Below, piece by piece: positions 54,606 to 64,000 of a stretch of 64,000 nucleotides of DNA; position 1 is the stretch's first letter, and each line of letters begins with the position of its first letter. This DNA is from Prorocentrum cordatum (taxonomy: Eukaryota; Sar; Dinophyceae; Prorocentrales; Prorocentraceae), in assembly GCA_963575745.1 (NCBI GenBank), contig CAUYUJ010019371.1, positions 38,501-102,500 on the forward strand, written 5' to 3'. A program made the position numbers and the translations under genes. The notes beneath the pieces were generated by a model. It saw only the letters and a list, made by a program, of their open reading frames with translations, did not search any database and had not been told where the DNA came from.

Positions 54606-54749
54606 TCTTGTGATCAGTTGGTTTTGCTGATTGCGAATCGGCTTCGCATGAAGTTTCGATACAGCTTCACGACAGCGCCAAGACCTCATGACTTAGCTCT
54701 TCCATGGCCCATTCTCCGAGAGAGGGGGCCGGCGGCAGGGGGCGAAGCC

Positions 54750-54935
54750 CTTACAGATAAATTATAAAGAAATCCCGCACGAGAGCGCGATTCATGCATA
54801 GACTGTGAGGAAGTCCCGCACGAGTGTGGCCCTGTTTGAAATAACGTGTGAATGCATATCAAGCGTGAACCGTAGTTGTTGTAGTTCGAAGGCCACGGGT
54901 CCAGTTTGGTGACACAAGATTTCCCTGATAAAGAA
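54750..54935. repeat. Dispersed repeat (matches about 55548-55740)
   Basis: Shares tccCGCACGAGAGCG-type blocks at similar spacing and a ggtgacaC block. Each copy itself contains short imperfect repeats of about 45-50 bp. Confidence 0.55.
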
Positions 54936-55034
54936 TCGAGTGCGAGCCCCGAGGGGGGCATTTCGATTGAAAACCACGATGGCTACCAGAGGGGGAATCA
55001 ACAATAATACGCATCAAAAAATGAGAGCCCCTCC

Positions 55035-55105
55035 TCTTCATCAGCAACAACAACAGCAGCAACAACAACAACAACCACAACAACAACAATAATAACAACA
55101 ACAGC
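55035..55105. repeat. CAA microsatellite
   Basis: (CAA)n with single-base variants. Confidence 0.9.
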
Positions 55106-55118
55106 ACTTATTTTAAGC

Positions 55119-55199
55119 CTGTTCGCTCTGATCTGCTCGCGGGCCACTCAACACGCATATCCCAAACCCTCGATACCAGCCCTCTTCGTCTTCGATCGT
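55119..55199. repeat. Block X, 3' copy (YR-2)
   Basis: 81 bp, about 84% identical to 63390-63470 and in the same orientation. Confidence 0.7.
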
Positions 55200-55330
55200 A
55201 CCCCCTTTCGGGTTTCATCTTTCTTACCTGCAGCGCGTATTTTGCGCAGCCCCTAAGACAGCAGAAGAAAGGACATATGGAAGGACGGGACAAGGGGGAG
55301 GGAGGACGATGGAGCACGAGAGAAAGTAGT

Positions 55331-55565
55331 ACGAGGGGGGCTACGAGCAGAAAACACGCGGCGGAACCAGACGGGCAAATCGGGCGGGTCGGGGAGGCCG
55401 GCCACGGCGGCCAGGTCGAGCAGGCGGGTTGCTGAAGCGTGCGTTCTGCATGAATCGCGAGGAAGCCTCGAGCGGTAGCGCGATACCGAAGTATATCGTG
55501 GGGAAATCCAAAACAAAAACGTAACTCCCGAGTGTCGAAGGCGCGGCGTCGGAATAAATTGCGGG
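55331..55565. repeat. Dispersed repeat, copy 2 (matches 53353-53585)
   Basis: See the copy at 53353. This copy lies within the 3' region assigned to YR-2. Confidence 0.7.
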
Positions 55566-55740
55566 TGAAATCCCGCACGAGAGCGGGATGTCTGCATAAA
55601 GTGCGATGAAGTCCCGCGCCAGAGTGCGATGTTGGAATGCATTGTGAGTGGGGAAATGTCGGACGGGAGCCGCTGTTGTTGCATGCCAGGGGCCAGGGGC
55701 GCAGGTTGGTGACACCCAGCTTTCCCCCCACACACCCCCA

Positions 55741-55865
55741 CCTGCCCTCGCAGGGAGCGCCACCTTGGGCGCAGGGGGCGGGGCATCCGCTGAGGGCAGA
55801 GAGAGTGGGACCACAGCGGCACTGCGCGGCCGCGATCCCCTGGACGCCCCCCCTCTGCTCAGCGC
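55741..55865 (-). repeat. Split direct repeat B2 (YR-2)
   Basis: Matches about 56162-56290, including GGGACCACRGCGGCACTGCG. Confidence 0.7.
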
Positions 55866-55925
55866 AGGATGAATCCGCTTGAGCTCGTCGGCGTCGAAGA
55901 CACCAAGCTGCGGGGCGGGGCGGTG

Positions 55926-55987
55926 GCCCCGAAAGGCTGCCAGGAGGTCGAAGTGGCCAGGAGCTCGCACTAATAAACGAAGTCGAA
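55926..55987 (-). repeat. Split direct repeat A2 (YR-2)
   Basis: About 62 bp, matches 63319-63380 around the shared CAGGAGCTCGCACTAATAAA core. Confidence 0.75.
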
Positions 55988-56161
55988 AATCTAGTGCTCG
56001 CCCCTTCCTCCCCCCCCCCTCTGCGCCGCGCGCGGCGCTCTTGTTTGCGCGCCGCGGCGGCGGGCACCCTGTGGCGCGAGCGCGGCCGCGCTCTGGGCGC
56101 CCGTCGCCCAACGGCCACCTGCTGGCCGCAGCCGCCCCCGCCCCCCCCCCCCCCCCCCCCC

Positions 56162-56290
56162 CCCCCTGCCCTCGCAGGGGGCGCCACCCTGGGCGCAGGG
56201 GGCGGGGCCTCCGCCAGGGGCGGGGCGAGTGGGACCACGGCGGCACTGCGCGGCCGCGACCCCCTGGGCGCCCCTCCATGCCCCCCAGAT
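56162..56290 (-). repeat. Split direct repeat B1 (YR-2)
   Basis: Counterpart of B2. A poly-C run (56136-56166) adjoins it. Confidence 0.7.
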
Positions 56291-56369
56291 CGACGATGCG
56301 AGGAGGCATCGGGCTGGCCGATGGGCTCACAGCAGGCGGCGCAACAGCGCCTTACATTTAGCCACAAGT

Positions 56370-57300
56370 ACCTTCTCTGGGCTCGCGGGGCGTCCTCGCT
56401 CCAGCATCGCCACGCCATCCTGGATTTAAATCCTCGCTGTCGGCTGGCGCCTCCAGCGGCCCCGCGCACAGGTCTCGCTCAAGCTGCCAATGACCTGGAA
56501 GTGATGCGCGGCGCCTCCCTGGCGCAGGCTATAGGGCCGAGGACGATCGGGATCGGCTCCGATCTGCCCCACCAAGCGGCGGAATATTGCCCTAAAGCCC
56601 GGAGGCTGATGCGCACCAAACCGCGGCCGAAGTCCCGCGCGAGCTGGCTCGCCTGCAGCATGGCTTCCACTGGGCGAGGGAAGCCGTTGAAGCTCACGAG
56701 GATGGCGGCCGCCATGGCGGCGCCTCCCTCGGACAGGGCAAACCCTGCCATGGCCAAGGCCTGCTCGGGCAGTAGCAACCTGGCCCTCGAGGGGACCCTG
56801 TTCTTCGACCAAGTCGAGAAAAGCCGCCACGAATCGTTGAGCGCACGCCGCAAGCACGCGACGAAGTGCTGTAAACTGGACAAAACGTCGCCGACCATTG
56901 ACTTGGCTTCGCCGTTTGCCCAGCACTCCTCCAAAAACTCCCCCAGAACCTCGTCGGCGGCAGCGACGGACTGGGGCATTGGCTGGTTGCGCCTGTCGAG
57001 CCAAGCGAAGAAAAAGTCGGCGGCCCCAGCGTAGCGCTTCAGCGTGCGCGGCTGGAGTTGAAGCGATCGCAATGTGCCTGCTGCTGCTCGGCTGCGTTGT
57101 CTCTGCTGTCTCGTGGGGGTAGCCAGAATGGTCAACGCCATCTGCTTGGCGCGTCGGCCGGATTGAGTTCCGACCTCGCAAAGACGTGAAAGGGATAGCA
57201 CGACGTAGACAGCAGGAGCGCACTCAAGCGCATGAGCAATCGTTGCAGCAGCGAAGATGTAGACCTGCCCTTGCAAGCCACGGCGATGCACACTTTCGAA
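56370..57300 (-). pseudogene. Tyrosine recombinase of YR-2, frameshifted
   Basis: The open frame 57300-56479 follows a UGA (57303-57301) that ends the methyltransferase part in the same register. It shows a core-binding region (LQPRTLKRYAGAADFFFAW) and the first catalytic Arg block (FNGFPRPVEAMLQASQL, about 56640-56690). The C-terminal part with the second Arg and the nucleophile Tyr is not in this frame. A neighbouring frame keeps a GGASR...RRYLW remnant near 56375-56450, so the gene appears broken by frameshift near 56480. Confidence 0.6.
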
Positions 57301-58767
57301 TCACAAAAATGAATCAGTCGGCCTCCCAGGGCAGAGGTCGGCCACCCTAGTCAGCTGCGCCTGCATCTCCAGCACATGCATATGTCGACCCCCACCCCGG
57401 GAAAAGGAGACGCACACTTTCCACTGCCACATGTGCGCTTCCACCCTTCGGCGCGGCCAGCCAGCTGGGTTGTGGACGCGCCCGCTCGCCATGCGCACAC
57501 CACTGCCCTTGAAGATGGCAGAGCGGACCAGGCCCTCGCACATGGCGCCGCGCACCTCCCTGGCATTCGCGTCGGAAGGGGGCCTTGCCCAGAAGCTGGC
57601 TGAGGCATTCGTCCGCCTCGGCGCTGCGAGCCCCCCAGAACTCAGCAATGGTCGGCGGCCGCGCCCACGCACCCGCCGCCAAAGGCCACGGCCCAGTAAC
57701 ATCGCCACCACGGGGACCGAGAAGGCGTTGTCGCATAGGCCACACCGCACGCCCTCCACCTCGCGGTCTGAAAGACCCGCGGACTTGGGCACGGCCCACA
57801 GGCAGTGCTTGGCTGGAAAGCCCAACCGCACGGCCTTCTCCGCGCTCGTCAGAGGGCGGAGGCACCCCTGGCGATCATAGACCATGTTGCCGAGCTTGTA
57901 CTGGCACGGGGCGTAGCGATACCGATCTGCCTCCCAGCGAGCCCGCGCGGCAAGTCCCGCGCTCGCGAGGCCCGCGGGGGAAATTGGTGGCTCCTCGCGA
58001 GGGATTGGGCGCATGAAGGTCGCCCAAGCTCCATGCTCCCCCCGCGGACGGATCGCCACGCCCTCGAGCCACTCGGCCCAGGTAGGCCATGCTCCTCCGA
58101 GCGCCCCTCGGATCACCCCGGCCTCGATCTCCCAGCTCATCTCCGGGGTCTGCGGGCCCAGCGCGAAGTCGAGCCAGTACAACTGTTACAACCTCGGCCT
58201 CCTGACCCGACTGCAGTCGCCGGCGCAGAGCTCGATCGGCACTGAACCCAGCACCCTGGTGAAGTGGCGGCGGCCCCCCTCGCCCACGGAGCTGGCGTTC
58301 TCCGCGAGGGACAGCGCCGCGAGCTCAGGGCACGCCTCCCGCGCCAGCGCGGCGACGCGGGGAATGTGCCCGACCAGCTGGGCACGCGCCTCGGCCCAGC
58401 CTCCTGCGGCCACGCTGACCCGCGCGACGCCTTGGCAGGGCGACCCACCGAGGACGAAAAGCAGCCGCAAGTGGGGCCCTCGCGCCAGGAGGCCACGCAG
58501 CGACTCGGCAGCGATGGAGCGAACGCCCCCCAGCTCGACGCAGTCGGGCCATCGCTGCCGCACCACGCGCTTGGCGGGCTCGAAGACCTCGGCGGAGGCA
58601 TGGAGACTGACCTCAATGCCAAGCCGTTCCAGGGCCACGCGCCCACCGCCGATACCCCCGAACAGCTCGATGATGCCTATCTCGCCCCTGTTTGCCCCTC
58701 GGCCCTGCGCCAAGACTGACAAAGCCGAGTCGCGAAACTCTGGACGGAGGCACCTCGTCCAGCAAGC
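57301..58767 (-). pseudogene. C5-cytosine DNA methyltransferase domain of YR-2, interrupted by a stop
   Basis: Would methylate cytosine in DNA. Motif I IELFGGIGGG (about 58645-58675), motif IV GGSPCQG with the catalytic Cys (58429-58452), motif VI AEN (about 58296-58301) and motif X NAFSVPVVA (57701-57735) are all in one register. A UAA at 58191-58189 lies between motifs VI and IX, in a 9-nt block that looks like a local duplication of GTTGTA. The halves are in frame either side. The UGA at 57303-57301 separates it from the recombinase and one at 58770-58768 from RNase H. The GGSPCQ form is the standard C5 motif. Confidence 0.8.
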
Positions 58768-59172
58768 TCAGCCACCCCTCTCCGACGCGTCGCTCGCGGT
58801 GATCACGCTGCCCACGGGCGCGCGGAGGTCAAACTCGCGCAGCGGCAGCAGGTTGAGAGCTAGGACCAGCTCGGCGCAAACGTCCGTCGCCACAGCCTCC
58901 GAAAGACCGTGCCACACACGCGCCTGAAGCAACTCAGGTGACACCAATGCCCGGCGACCACCTGGACCTCCTTCCTGCTGACAGCCCCCGTTAGCAGATG
59001 GGCCGTCAGCTGGGCACAGAGGGCTGCCCTGGAAGGGGGGGGCGCGCACACGCCCGTCTCTGCCGTCGACCAATGCCCCCAACCGCTGGCAGGAAGGCAC
59101 GCGCGTCCTACTCTTCTCGCTAAGCGGCACGTCTCGCTGGGCGCAGCGGTCGCGCGCTTGCGGCGAAGCCAC
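58768..59172 (-). pseudogene. RNase H region of YR-2
   Basis: The frame ends LREFDLRAPVGSVITASDASERGG then UGA. ASDASERGG is the first catalytic Asp block of the DIRS-type RNase H. The preceding connection region (AQLTAHLLTGAVSRKEVQVV, about 58950-59015) is found in another frame, which shows frameshifts upstream. Confidence 0.6.
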
Positions 59173-59199
59173 CCTCCGGCTCCGAACATCGCCGCGCGA

Positions 59200-60214
59200 G
59201 CTCGGCGTAGTCCGCGTCGTCGCAGTAGACCTGCCAGAGCTCCCTCATGGCCGGGCCCTCCTGCAACGCGGGGAAAGACTGTCCCCACGCACATCGCGGC
59301 CCCTCGGCAGCGGCGATGGCCCCAGCTCGGCCTCGGACAGCATGCGCCCGTGCACATAATTACTGCACCAGACCCATTGCGCTCTCGTACCCCATCGGCA
59401 TGGTGACAGCGCCCAGGTAGACCTGGCCCCCGAAAGGCGCCCCCAAGCCCAGGCTCGCCGCGTCGAAGACCGAGTCGAACGCAAGCAGCGGCGCCCAAGC
59501 ATCGGGCAGCCTGAAGAGGTAGAAGGCCCCCTCGAGGTCGTCGAACGACCACGCGAGCTCCTCGTCGGGCCCCACCACGATGGACCTCCACTGTGCGAAA
59601 TATGGCAGGGCGCCAATTTCTCCCCCAAAGTCGAAGGAGACCTCGTTCGTCGCGGCGAGGTTCATGATGAGCCTCAGCACCCCCCTCCCTTCGGGGCCCT
59701 CAGGAACAACCTGACTCTTGGGCACGCCGAAGAGCCCATGGAGCAGAGGCTTGCCCTGGATCTTCAAGAGGTCTGCCTCCCGAAGGGGAATGACCAGCCC
59801 TCGCCCCAAAAGCCCGCGCGCCAGAGGAAGCAGCGACTCCTGCTCGCACATGACGCGCCCAGGCTTCGGGCGGATTGGCGCCGCATCCAGCAGCACCAGC
59901 GTCGAGAGCGGATCGTTGAACCAGCAAGCCATGCGCTCGCCGCAGAGGCCCACGACCCGCAGCGTCGCAAACGATCCTTGGGCTGCAGCCCAGGCATGAC
60001 ACGGGCCCAGCTCAACTCCTCGGCTCGGCGGACCGCCTCCCCGGTTTAGCTGATGCTGCGCGACGCCAGGAAGGTCGACGCTGGCTCGCTCGGCAGCGGC
60101 TCGGGCTGCAGCCCCAGGAAGGCCCCCACGCGCCGCTCCAGCGTCCAGAATGCGCGCACCCGAGCCGCAGCGACGTGCCGCTCCTCGCCGAGCGCCGACA
60201 ACTTTGGCCAGCAC
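59200..60214 (-). pseudogene. Reverse transcriptase of YR-2, frameshifted
   Basis: 60214-59360 contains GVLRLIMNLAATNEV and WSFDDLEGAFYLFRLP (RT motifs with the first Asp) and ends at VTMPMGYESAMGLVQ with a UAA. The expected continuation YVHGRMLSE lies in the next frame, and the catalytic VYCDDADYAEL (about 59205-59245) in a third, so at least two frameshifts have occurred. Confidence 0.7.
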
Positions 60215-62640
60215 GCGTCGCCCTCAAGCCACGCGGCGTTGAGCGCCACGATGCAGCACTCCAGCCACGCCTCCATGCCAGGGGGCTCGGGATGAGCGCG
60301 ACGACGGCCAGCCCAGTCGCCATTCTCAGCAAGGCCCCGATAGGTCCGCGTCCGTCGACACAGATGCTCGAACCCGCGCCCCCCCCCCCCCCCCCCCACA
60401 CCACCACCCACAGGGAGCGGCCAGATGTCTCTCCGACCGCAGCCCTTGCCGCTGAAGCCCCCGTTCGGTGCCGCCGCAGCGCTGCCACCGGCCCTCGGCA
60501 GCTTGGGAGGGAGGTACGCGCGGAGCAACTCTCCGAACACGGCGAGATCGGAACCCTTGATGGCGTCGGGCTGGATGATAAGCCTCAGCCTCTCCAACGG
60601 GTGTTGATCCATGTAGGCCTTGCACTCCGCCTCCAGTGGGAAGTGGCCGGTCGTCCCTGGACTGCCTCCTGCCTCTACGGCAGGGACTCTCCCCCGCGGC
60701 GCTGGGACCTGCGCCGTGGGGGGGCCCCTCGCCCACGGACGGGCGAAATCAGCGGGCGCCCCTGGCAGGGCTGCCGCCACGGGCAGCCTGCCGCTTGGCC
60801 TTGGCGGCCTGCCGCATCTTGGCGGAGAAGGCTGGAGTCCCCGGCTTCGGCTGGCCGGACTTGGAGCCCTTGCCCTTGCCGCCACCACTGTCCTTGCCCC
60901 GGCCCTTTCCTTTGCCCTTCCACGGCGGGGATCTGCTGGGCGAGCGCGGCTTGGACCCGCCGCGACCTCGACCTTCTTCGTCGGGCGGCAGGCCCCCCCA
61001 CCTGTCTCCAGGGCGCAGGCTGGCCGCGGGGCAGGCAGGATTGTAGGTCGCCCGCTGAGGCGGGCCCCTCGAGAGGCGGACTCGGTCGCCCCCGCCGCGG
61101 GGCGGAGAGGAAGCGCCCACCTCGGAAGCGCCCCGAAGCACCACCGGACTGCGCTCTCGCGAGCCCGCGGCCGCGAATGGCCCAGGAGACAGCGATGGCA
61201 TCCCCGAGCCCAGACTCCGCGGGGGCGACGACGCCTCCTGCCCGCCCCCCCGCGGGGGGTTGTCAATACACGGCGGACTTGCGGCCCTGCACCTCGGACT
61301 GGAGCTTCGCGTACTTCATGTCCGACTTCTCGTCCATAAGGATGCCCTGCCGCTCCGCGTCCTCCATGACCGACGCCTTGCTGCCCCCCGCGACGCCGAG
61401 GTGCCTGGCCGCCCGCCGCGAGCCCCCGTCGGCGCGACACTGCCCCACCGCCTTGAACTGCTGAATCAGCAGGCCGGTGGCGCGGCCCAAGTCGGGCAAA
61501 AGGATCGAGTCCACGGCCTCCGACAGCATCCGCATCTCCTGCTCGTTCCGGGCACTCAACGTGCCCCGGCAACTCGGCAGGAAGACGCTCGCGAAGTGCG
61601 CGGCCATCACGGGGCGCGCCGGGTCGCCCGAGCCGCGGCCGCGAGCGCCAAGGCACGACCTCATCTTGTCCAAAGCACGCTGCGTGATCTCGCCCGGCCT
61701 CTCTCCACAGCACGCTTGGTCCTGTCGCGCGCCGAGAGTCGGGCGCCGGGAAAATGATCCCGCGAACCACTGGGGGAGCGACAGCCCGAGCCGCCGCTGC
61801 TCGCCTTGCGGCGGGGTCGAGAGCGGCGAGACCGACCGCTGCCCCCGCCCCCCGACCGCGACCCGCGCCTGGGCCGCGAGCCTGCGCCGCCCGGACCGAT
61901 GCTTTCGACGGGACGCGGTCCTGGAGCGACTGCTTGCCCCCCCCCCCTGCGGTCTGAGCGCCTGATCGAGCGGCCACGCCTCGCAGAGGGTCCCTCGAGC
62001 TCATCGGCCTCCCCCACGCCCTCGTCGCCCTCAGCCCCACGGGCCCGTGAGCTGCTGGAGCGGAGGCGGACGACGGATCTGGCACTCTTGCGTTTCGCGG
62101 CGGGCTGCAGACCTAGCTTCCTGTCCGCCACCCGATCGCGAAGGCTCTCGAGCTTCTCCCTGAGGCCGCGCTCGCGCCCAGCGACCGCAGAGGAATGTGC
62201 GCTCGCGCCGCCCCCTGGACCCTCCCGCTCTGGCGGGGCCTCCTCGTCCTCCGCCTCCTCGTCATCCTCCACGGGGATCGAGGGCGTTCTCGGCTTCGTC
62301 GCACCCGAGGAACGTTGCTTTGCCTTCGCCTACGCCCGTGCGGCGTGGATGACCTTGTCCACCTTAGCACGAGAGGCATCTCCCCCGCGTCGCCCAAGAA
62401 CGGCAACCTCGGGCACCTCCAGCGCCCGACGTGGATGATCGCCGCGTCGTAGGACTTCGAGTCCGAGCCCTCCTGCCCGAAAAGGCACTCGATGTGGTCC
62501 GTGCCAGCGGGGCAGAAGTGCATGAGCGGCACCTCGGCGGGGTCATCGAAGGCGACACCCATCCGGATACGTTCCGCCTCGAGCTCCGCCCAAGGTACAC
62601 GACCTCGAACATCCCGTCGAAGCCCGCACGGCCGCACTTG
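60046..62640 (-). pseudogene. Gag-like region of YR-2, several frames
   Basis: Protein-like stretches lie in different frames. 62637-about 62380 contains HFCPAGTDHIECLFGQEGSD. 62272-61661 has an acidic start then a helical, later Arg/Ser-rich part. 61673-61263 has NEQEMRMLSEAVDSILLPD and ARHLGVAGGSKASVMEDAE. About 60620-60046 has ECKAYMDQHPLERLRLIIQP. Order and position match a structural ORF upstream of RT. No named family is recognised. Confidence 0.45.
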
Positions 62641-63318
62641 CCCTTACGGCCGTCGGCGTCCGATCGGCGCCTCGCCGCGCCTCGGCAAGAGCTTCGCGGG
62701 CGTCGGGTAGTCACTGCAGTCCCACTCCGACGCCCTGCACTCCGCGCCTCGCGTCACCGCGGGCTCGAGCCACTCGCTCTCGACGTCGAACGCCTCGCCG
62801 CTGCCTGCCTCGGGCACCGCGGCAGACCTCCTCGCCGCCTCGCGAAGGTCTCCGCCTCGCGGGGCTGAGCGCCCGCGCGGCACGCCGCCGCCGCCGCCAG
62901 CGGCTGTGCCGCCGCGGCTGCCGCGGCCGCGCGGGGCGACACGCCCGCCCGCGGCCCCGCGACCGCCACCGCCGCCTCCGCGAGCGTGGGCGCCACCCGC
63001 GGGGCGCGGCACGCTGCGGGAGCGTCCGCGGGGGCCACCTGCGCCGCCAGCGTGAGGCGGCCCGCGGCTGGCTCGCGCGGCGCGGACCCGGCCCTTGAAG
63101 CGCCGTGCCGCACCGCCTGGCCCGACATGCCCCGCGCCAGCGAGCCGCCTCGCCACGGGCGCCGAGGGCCGCGAGGCGGGGCGCCGCATCGCGGCGGGGG
63201 GAGGCATCTCTGCCTGAGCCCTTCCGAGCCACGCTCGGGCTGGCCTCCCCCGCGCGGCGCCAATCGCACGCCCGCGCGCGCCCGCGCGCGAGCGGGTGGG
63301 CGCAAGCACCCATCTTTA

Positions 63319-63380
63319 GCCCCAAAAGGCTGCAAGGAGGTCGGAGTGACCAGGAGCTCGCACTAATAAACGAGGTCAAA
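63319..63380 (-). repeat. Split direct repeat A1 (YR-2, 5' end)
   Basis: Matches A2 at 55926-55987. Confidence 0.75.
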
Positions 63381-63389
63381 TATATAAGA

Positions 63390-63470
63390 CTGTTCGACCC
63401 TCCCTGCTCGTATGCCACTCAACACGTATATCCCAAACCCTCGAAACCGGCCCTCTTCGTCTTCGATCGT
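63390..63470. repeat. Block X, 5' copy (YR-2)
   Basis: 81 bp, matches 55119-55199. Confidence 0.7.
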
Positions 63471-63474
63471 TCGC

Positions 63475-63950
63475 TCGTCTCTCCCCTCCGCCCTCCGCCC
63501 TCCCACCTCCCGCCCTCCTCACTCCTCCTCCTCCTCCTCACTCCTCCTCCTCTCCTCCTCCTCCTCCTCCTCCTCCTCCTCCTCCTCCTCCTCCTCTCCT
63601 CCTACTCCTCCTCCCCCCTCCTCCTCCTCCTCCTCCTCCCCCTCCTCCTCCTCCTCCTCCTCCTCCTCTTCTTCTTATTCTTATTATTATTAGTATTCTT
63701 ATTATTATTCTTATTATTATTCTTATTATTATTGTTCTTGTTATTCTTCTTATTATTATTTCTTCTTAATATTATTAGTATTATTATTATTTTTCTTAGT
63801 GTTTTCTTATTATTATTATTATTATTACCTCCTCCTCCTCCCTCCTCCTCCTCCTCCTCCTCCTCCTCCTCCTCCTCCTCCTCCTCCTCCTCCTCCTCCT
63901 CCTCCTCCTCCTCCTCCTCCTCCTCCTCCTCCTCCTCCTCCTCCTCCCCT
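63475..63950. repeat. CTC/CCT and TAT microsatellites
   Basis: CTC-type triplets at 63520-63670, TTA/TTC-rich at 63670-63828, CCT triplets at 63829-63947. Confidence 0.92.
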
Positions 63951-64000
63951 CATATCATCCCTCCCTTTCTGGTCCCAGCACCGCTGACCCGGCCGGCCCC

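Larger units (their letters stand above)
55119..63470 (-). mobile_element. Decayed tyrosine-recombinase retrotransposon with a C5 methyltransferase (element YR-2)
   Basis: Reads leftward: Gag-like fragments (62640-60046), RT (60214 to about 59200), RNase H, C5-cytosine methyltransferase and tyrosine recombinase (59172-56479). Repeats suggest the same split layout as YR-1: A1 (63319-63380) matches A2 (55926-55987), and B1 (about 56162-56290) matches B2 (about 55741-55865). An 81-bp block X lies outside, at 63390-63470 and 55119-55199. Frames are interrupted by several frameshifts and in-frame stops, and repeat copies differ by 10-15%, so it is older than YR-1. Outer limits are approximate. Confidence 0.75.

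Noticed and set aside
55119-63470. Block X as LTR of YR-2
   Set aside because: It is only 81 bp, lies outside the A/B repeats and has no target duplication; the split A/B layout explains the element better.
1-64000. tRNA, rRNA and spliced-leader RNA genes
   Set aside because: No convincing B-box or cloverleaf, rRNA core or intact spliced-leader sequence was seen on either strand by eye; a covariance-model scan would be decisive.

Overview
The window looks like nuclear DNA of a dinoflagellate. The evidence is high GC, long simple-repeat tracts, a Ty1/copia-type retrotransposon with a divergent HVDD reverse transcriptase, two tyrosine-recombinase (YR) retrotransposons carrying methyltransferase domains, and split coding exons whose apparent introns start with GC and end with AG. 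This is inferred from gene content; no rRNA, tRNA or intact spliced-leader sequence was found. Nearly all recognisable coding sequence lies on the minus strand.

Layout. (1) 1-286: an exon-like piece with a degenerate EF-hand, then low-complexity DNA. (2) 1728-9610: a nearly intact YR retrotransposon (Gag-like, RT-RNase H-methyltransferase, tyrosine recombinase, two small ORFs, one of them membrane-like) bounded by split direct repeats in the order A1-ORFs-B1-A2-B2. (3) 9.6-27.4 kb: mostly non-coding repeat-rich DNA, with a foldback, minisatellites and two short KH-domain exons. (4) 27478-44025: a 16.5-kb LTR retrotransposon with near-identical LTRs, a 5-bp target duplication (ATGGT) and a primer-binding site abutting the LTR. 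Its first frame encodes Gag, a complete Tpt1/KptA-type RNA 2'-phosphotransferase domain, a RING-H2 finger and an aspartic protease. A single UGA (followed by CGG) separates this from an in-frame segment with methyltransferase-like regions. An overlapping +1 frame encodes integrase, RT and RNase H. (5) 44-54.6 kb: minisatellites, microsatellites, a decayed LINE, a third KH exon and a 72/73-bp tandem array. (6) about 55.1-63.5 kb: a second, decayed YR retrotransposon with a clear C5-cytosine methyltransferase and interrupted frames. (7) to the end: CTC/TAT microsatellites.

How it fits together. Three minus-strand exons (50247-50164, 24955-24875, 13583-about 13526) read in phase as consecutive pieces of one KH domain. 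They suggest a host RNA-binding-protein gene with introns of about 25 kb and 11 kb, and the giant retrotransposon would lie inside the first. The most striking single observation is the NAD+-dependent RNA 2'-phosphotransferase domain fused into a retrotransposon Gag polyprotein. The same element also carries more than 30 copies of a small GC-rich hairpin module and a UGA recoding candidate.
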